Positions 61,289-64,000 of a stretch of DNA of 64,000 nt are shown here, in pieces. Made by a program: the position numbers and the translations under genes. The notes below the pieces were generated by a model that searched no databases, was not told where the DNA came from, and saw only the letters and a program-made list of their open reading frames with translations. Source of the stretch: Caballeronia peredens (GTDB lineage Bacteria; Pseudomonadota; Gammaproteobacteria; Burkholderiales; Burkholderiaceae); contig FCOH02000025.1 of NCBI GenBank assembly GCA_001544595.2, positions 1 to 64,000 of the forward strand, read 5' to 3'. Numbering within the stretch: position 1 is the first letter of the stretch; every line of letters starts with the position of its first letter.

Positions 61289-61924
61289 TCAGTCCGCGCC
61301 ATGAGTATGGTGGCTGGCCTCTGGGCTGCGTGAGGAAGTGGCGTCATTCTTTGCGTCCTCTGCTGCGCCGTGCATCGACTTCATTCCAGGCATGTTCTTC
61401 ATACTCTCCATTTCCTCGTCTGGAGGCGCCTTAGCCACCATTTCTTTGTATTCCTGTGGGCTCATACTTGGCAGTTTGTTCACGAAGGCGACCATACTCC
61501 AAATCGTCTCATCATCGTGTGTCTTGCCCCAAGCAGGCATTGCGCTCATCTTGAGGCCGTGCTTAATAACCCAGAAAGCGTTGCGCGGGTCCAATTGCGA
61601 CTTCGCCAGCTCCGGCGGCTGAGGATAGAGCCCAGGAGCCAGCTCCGAATCTTTCACTCCAGGTGCAAGGTGGCATGTCACGCACATTGCCGCGTATTGG
61701 CCCGCGCCCTTAAGAATGAGGTCGGGACTATTGAGGTCTGGCAGCGCGATGTCCTTCGAATGAGCCTCGATAGACCTCATCCGCAATGTTTGCAAAATCT
61801 TGTAGGTAAGGGACCAGTGCGGAGCATCTGCCCCCATGTTGTAGCTTCCAGACAAGACGAACGCGGTCGCACCGACGAGCGCGACTGCCGACAATGACGC
61901 TGCAGGAAGAACCCAGTGTCTCAT
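61289..61924 (-). CDS. Membrane-anchored cytochrome c with Met/His-rich tail
   Basis: 211 residues from ATG 61924. An N-terminal anchor (VLPAASLSAVALVGATAFVL), one haem-binding CVTCH, and a distal Met candidate in KMSAMPAWG, as in class I cytochromes. The C-terminal 40 residues are Met/His-rich (MESMKNMPGMKSMHG, SHHTHGAD), unusual for an electron carrier and reminiscent of copper proteins. It might accept electrons from Cu(I) oxidation or carry copper. A link to arsenite oxidase, 42 kb away, is possible but unproven. Confidence 0.8.
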   Translation of the reverse strand: MRHWVLPAASLSAVALVGATAFVLSGSYNMGADAPHWSLTYKILQTLRMRSIEAHSKDIALPDLNSPDLILKGAGQYAAMCVTCHLAPGVKDSELAPGLYPQPPELAKSQLDPRNAFWVIKHGLKMSAMPAWGKTHDDETIWSMVAFVNKLPSMSPQEYKEMVAKAPPDEEMESMKNMPGMKSMHGAAEDAKNDATSSRSPEASHHTHGAD

Positions 61925-62153
61925 GCTCTCACCGAGAAGAAGGGAATCGGCCAACATCATCCAATCGACGCTTCATAGCGGCCCGAACGCGGTCTCCGCT
62001 GAAGAAATCCATGTTTGGCAGTTCGACGAACCTCTCATTTTTCCGTCGAACTGCCGCCCATTGCCAGCTGAATTCTGCAAGCTCCCGTGCCACTTTGACT
62101 AAGGCCACGCGTCGAGCGAAGCAAGTTGGCCTGAAATCCTGGTTGTATGAGGG

Positions 62154-62480
62154 TCAGCGATTGCGAATCCGATAGAGTTCCTTATTGCGTTCGATGGTTC
62201 TCTCGCTGGGCGGGTAGTCGTTCTTGCTGGTGGGAATGAGGCCGTCCCGTTGCGCTTGAATCATTTCGGCGACGACTTGCGCGCGGGTCTTTCCAATTTT
62301 GCCTGTGGCAGCCACGCCATCGGTGCTGCCGCCATACGACTGCGTGCTGCTACTCGACGCCGCTAACGTTTCGCTCCCTCGGGTCGGCTGTACGTCGTTC
62401 AAGCGATAGGCATGTTCGGCAAAGGCTGGCGCTGCGAAGGCGATGCTCAGGGTAGCAACCAACAAGGGAATTACTTTCAT
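62154..62480 (-). CDS. DUF4148 small secreted protein (paralogue 5)
   Basis: 108 residues from ATG 62480. The Sec signal is MKVIPLLVATLSIAFAAPAFA. A Ser-rich linker (LAASSSSTQSYGGS) precedes the core GKTRAQVVAEMIQAQRDG, P, NDYPPS, ERNKELY, close to paralogue 4. A box-like site (62668-62692) with two mismatches is 188 bases upstream. Function unknown. Confidence 0.8.
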   Translation of the reverse strand: MKVIPLLVATLSIAFAAPAFAEHAYRLNDVQPTRGSETLAASSSSTQSYGGSTDGVAATGKIGKTRAQVVAEMIQAQRDGLIPTSKNDYPPSERTIERNKELYRIRNR

Positions 62481-62667
62481 TGCGTCCTCCAAATGAGTTT
62501 GATTGGAGGAAAGTTTATGTTTTGGACTCTGTCTGGAGCATGGCTTCAACATGAAAATTGCGCAACGTTTGAAGCGTAGAAAATGTGGATGAAGTTGATT
62601 GGCATCCTCCCGGCTGAGCTCACTGCTCTCGCATCTTAATGCCTCGGAGCTCGTTGAAGACGGTTGA

Positions 62668-62692
62668 TGACGAACAGATTGCCAAAATGTAA
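62668..62692 (-). promoter_or_regulatory. 25-bp three-half-site box, site 10 (weak)
   Basis: TTAC-N7-CAAT-N7-TCA on the minus strand. The TTAC-ATTTTGG half is identical to site 8. Farther from its gene than the other sites. Confidence 0.35.
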
Positions 62693-62820
62693 TACCAGCG
62701 CAATGAACCGTGCGACTTTGGCTTGTATAGTTGGAATTCTGAGATGCAAAATCTGCTAAGAAAGGTGGTGTTAAGCTTATAAAATAGGAATGCGTATAAA
62801 ATTAAGAAGCTGCGTGATAG

Positions 62821-63274
62821 AATGTGGCGCGGGCATCAACTACACTCTGTTCAGTTCGACCACCGTTGGCTTCGTGTATTCACACACCGACCTGAATGCG
62901 CCGACAGCTATCTGCGGCTACCTGGTGCACCTCTGGCCACGACCCCAAGCACGCTGAAATTCGACGACTACGAAGTGAACGTCAAACATCAGTTCACTCC
63001 AAGTTTCTTTGTCGGTGCCATGTATAGCTTTACTAAGGGCAGGTTCGACGCTGCTTCAGGTACCGCAAAGCCGAAGTGGAATCAGCTTGCTTTGATGGCG
63101 GACTACAGCCTGTCGCCGCGCACCGACGTTTACGTGCAAGGCCTGTATCAAAAGCTGTCGGGAAGCCGTACCGGCACGAATCTCGATGCTGGAGCCTTCA
63201 TTACGGGCGCTCAGGCACCGTCGACGTCTTCGAATCAAGTGTTAGCGCGTGTAGCGTTGCGTCATCCGTTTTGA
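62821..63274 (+). pseudogene. Truncated, frameshifted outer-membrane porin
   Basis: The 3' end of a Gram-negative general porin: LKFDDYEVNVKHQFTPSFFVGAMYSF, ADYSLSPRTDVYVQGLYQKL and the terminal LRHPF. Upstream the matching sequence (AGINYTLFSSTTVGFVYSHTDL) is in another frame, so there is a frameshift near 62920-62945. The rest of the gene is missing left of about 62820, where AT-rich DNA begins. Confidence 0.75.
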
Positions 63275-63448
63275 GCGGTTTCGACGTGAGTCAGGAGGTG
63301 CTTCCGATATTTTAAGAGTTGGCGCGCGGGATACCGTGTCTCGCGCGACTTCATGCCGTATTGACGTCCACGCGGATGGTGGACCTCGACTATGCTTTCC
63401 TAAGCGTTCGACGGACGTGCGGGTAGTCGTGTGCACCGCCATCCCTTC

Positions 63449-63479
63449 AGACCCGGCTGCAACGCCGGGTCTTTTTTTT
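63449..63479 (+). terminator. Rho-independent terminator
   Basis: Stem AGACCCGGC / GCCGGGTCT with a 6-base loop, followed by eight T. It lies about 175 bases after the porin remnant and was probably the terminator of the porin gene. Confidence 0.85.
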
Positions 63480-63846
63480 CGAAATGCACGGGCTGGGGCT
63501 CGAACGTCTCCGGATATTGTGGCGAACTGCCCCCTACAACCGCAGTCCATCGGAACTAGCGGTGTGCCAACCGCTTTGGTCCCTGGTCCAAGCGCATGCT
63601 GACGGTCTACGTGGTCGTTGAATGATAGAAGCGGGTTCCGGCCTGCTGCGCCGTAGCTTTGTGCGTAAATTCACCGCCGGCAGGTACCGGACGCTTAGTG
63701 ATGTTGGCCGCACCATAAACCCGCGCGTGCCCCGCGTTGAGCTGCTTCGGCCGCACTTGCTGCCGGTGCCCATCGTGCGCGGTAAAAGTGGCGCGGACGA
63801 CAAATTTCTCGGAACGTGTATAAAATGGCCTCGCTACGCTTCGCGA
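63480..63846. other. Intergenic region, possible small minus-strand frame
   Basis: A minus-strand frame from 63849 to 63607 (about 80 codons, beginning MSRSVARPFYTRSEKF) has a protein-like composition (RATFTAHDGHRQQVRPKQL), but I do not recognise it. Its ATG overlaps the start of the rightward gene at 63848, so at most one is likely to be real. I leave it uncalled. Confidence 0.3.
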
Positions 63847-63847
63847 C

Positions 63848-64000
63848 ATGAAATTTTTTCGGATACTGCTCCTGCTGCTGCTTTGTGCTGTGCTGCCCAT
63901 CAGTGGGCTGGCAGCCAGTGGCTTGACCGGAGAATGTCCGATGCAGATGAGCGCGGGCTCCGACGAAGCAAGCGCGATGTCGTCGGAGATGCCCGGGTGC
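63848..64000 (+). CDS. Start of a small exported Met/Cys-containing protein (runs off the edge)
   Basis: 51 codons are visible. The signal peptide is MKFFRILLLLLLCAVLPISGLAAS, then GECPMQMSAGSDEASAMSSEMPGC with Cys and several Met. This is the look of a small periplasmic metal-binding protein of the kind that opens cop or czc operons, so another metal locus may begin at the right edge. A TATAAA element lies about 30 bases upstream. Identity unknown. Confidence 0.5.
   Translation, partial: MKFFRILLLLLLCAVLPISGLAASGLTGECPMQMSAGSDEASAMSSEMPGC

Overview
The window reads as a betaproteobacterial chromosome or megaplasmid segment, most likely Burkholderiaceae (Paraburkholderia/Caballeronia/Burkholderia type). 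The basis is the moderately high G+C coding style, five DUF4148 small secreted proteins (a family I know mainly from Burkholderiales), and the sequence style of the aio, czc and cop genes. No rRNA, tRNA, CRISPR array or replication origin was seen. Almost the whole window is a metal and metalloid resistance island patched together by insertion sequences.

Layout. 0.3-2.5 kb: a sugar/polyol operon (xylulokinase, SDR dehydrogenase). 3.2-20.4 kb: an arsenic island with arsN2, an MFS exporter, an unrecognised gene, arsH-arsR-arsI, a divergent second arsR, arsC-acr3, the arsenite-oxidase regulators aioXSR, the oxidase aioBA and the flavin monooxygenase arsO. It carries a tnpB-only IS200/IS605 element between the unrecognised gene and arsH, and an IS3-family element that cut off the 3' end of aioS. 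20.9-30.5 kb: czcCBA-czcRS (Co/Zn/Cd efflux) flanked by DUF4148 genes and a small lipoprotein. 30.7-38.0 kb: ZIP transporter, His-rich zinc-ribbon protein, cadA/cadR, a CDF exporter with its SmtB/ArsR repressor, and mntH. 38.2-39.5 kb: second tnpB element. 39.6-42.0 kb: an unusual HMA chaperone / YVTN propeller / DUF318 permease operon under a MerR-type operator. 42.0-55.8 kb: copper region with a decayed kinase, DUF4148, a DUF411 protein, copRS, a TolC-like protein, a multicopper oxidase, cusF-like, copC, copD, copA (with a long Met-repeat tract) and copB. 56.3-64 kb: a lone HhH plus PD-(D/E)XK-like nuclease, a Cys-rich copper-storage (DUF326) protein, DUF4148, a second NLHVK lipoprotein, an orphan CopR-like regulator, a CheY-like receiver, a Met/His-tailed cytochrome c, another DUF4148, and a broken porin.

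How it works together. Arsenate is reduced by ArsC and arsenite exported by Acr3. ArsI, ArsH, ArsO and ArsN2 deal with organoarsenicals or trivalent species, while AioBA oxidises arsenite in the periplasm under AioX/S/R control. CzcCBA, CadA and the CDF protein export divalent cations, and the cop genes oxidise, bind and sequester periplasmic copper.

Most novel observation. A 25-bp three-half-site motif, T(G/T)AC-N7-TCAT-N7-TCA, occurs ten times (seven exact). It lies upstream of all five DUF4148 genes, czcC, copR, the His/Cys-rich gene at 46255 and copA, and once upstream of no gene. The three OmpR-type regulators encoded here have nearly the same recognition helix. This suggests one cross-wired regulon that unites the efflux systems with an uncharacterised set of DUF4148 proteins and 'NLHVK' lipoproteins.
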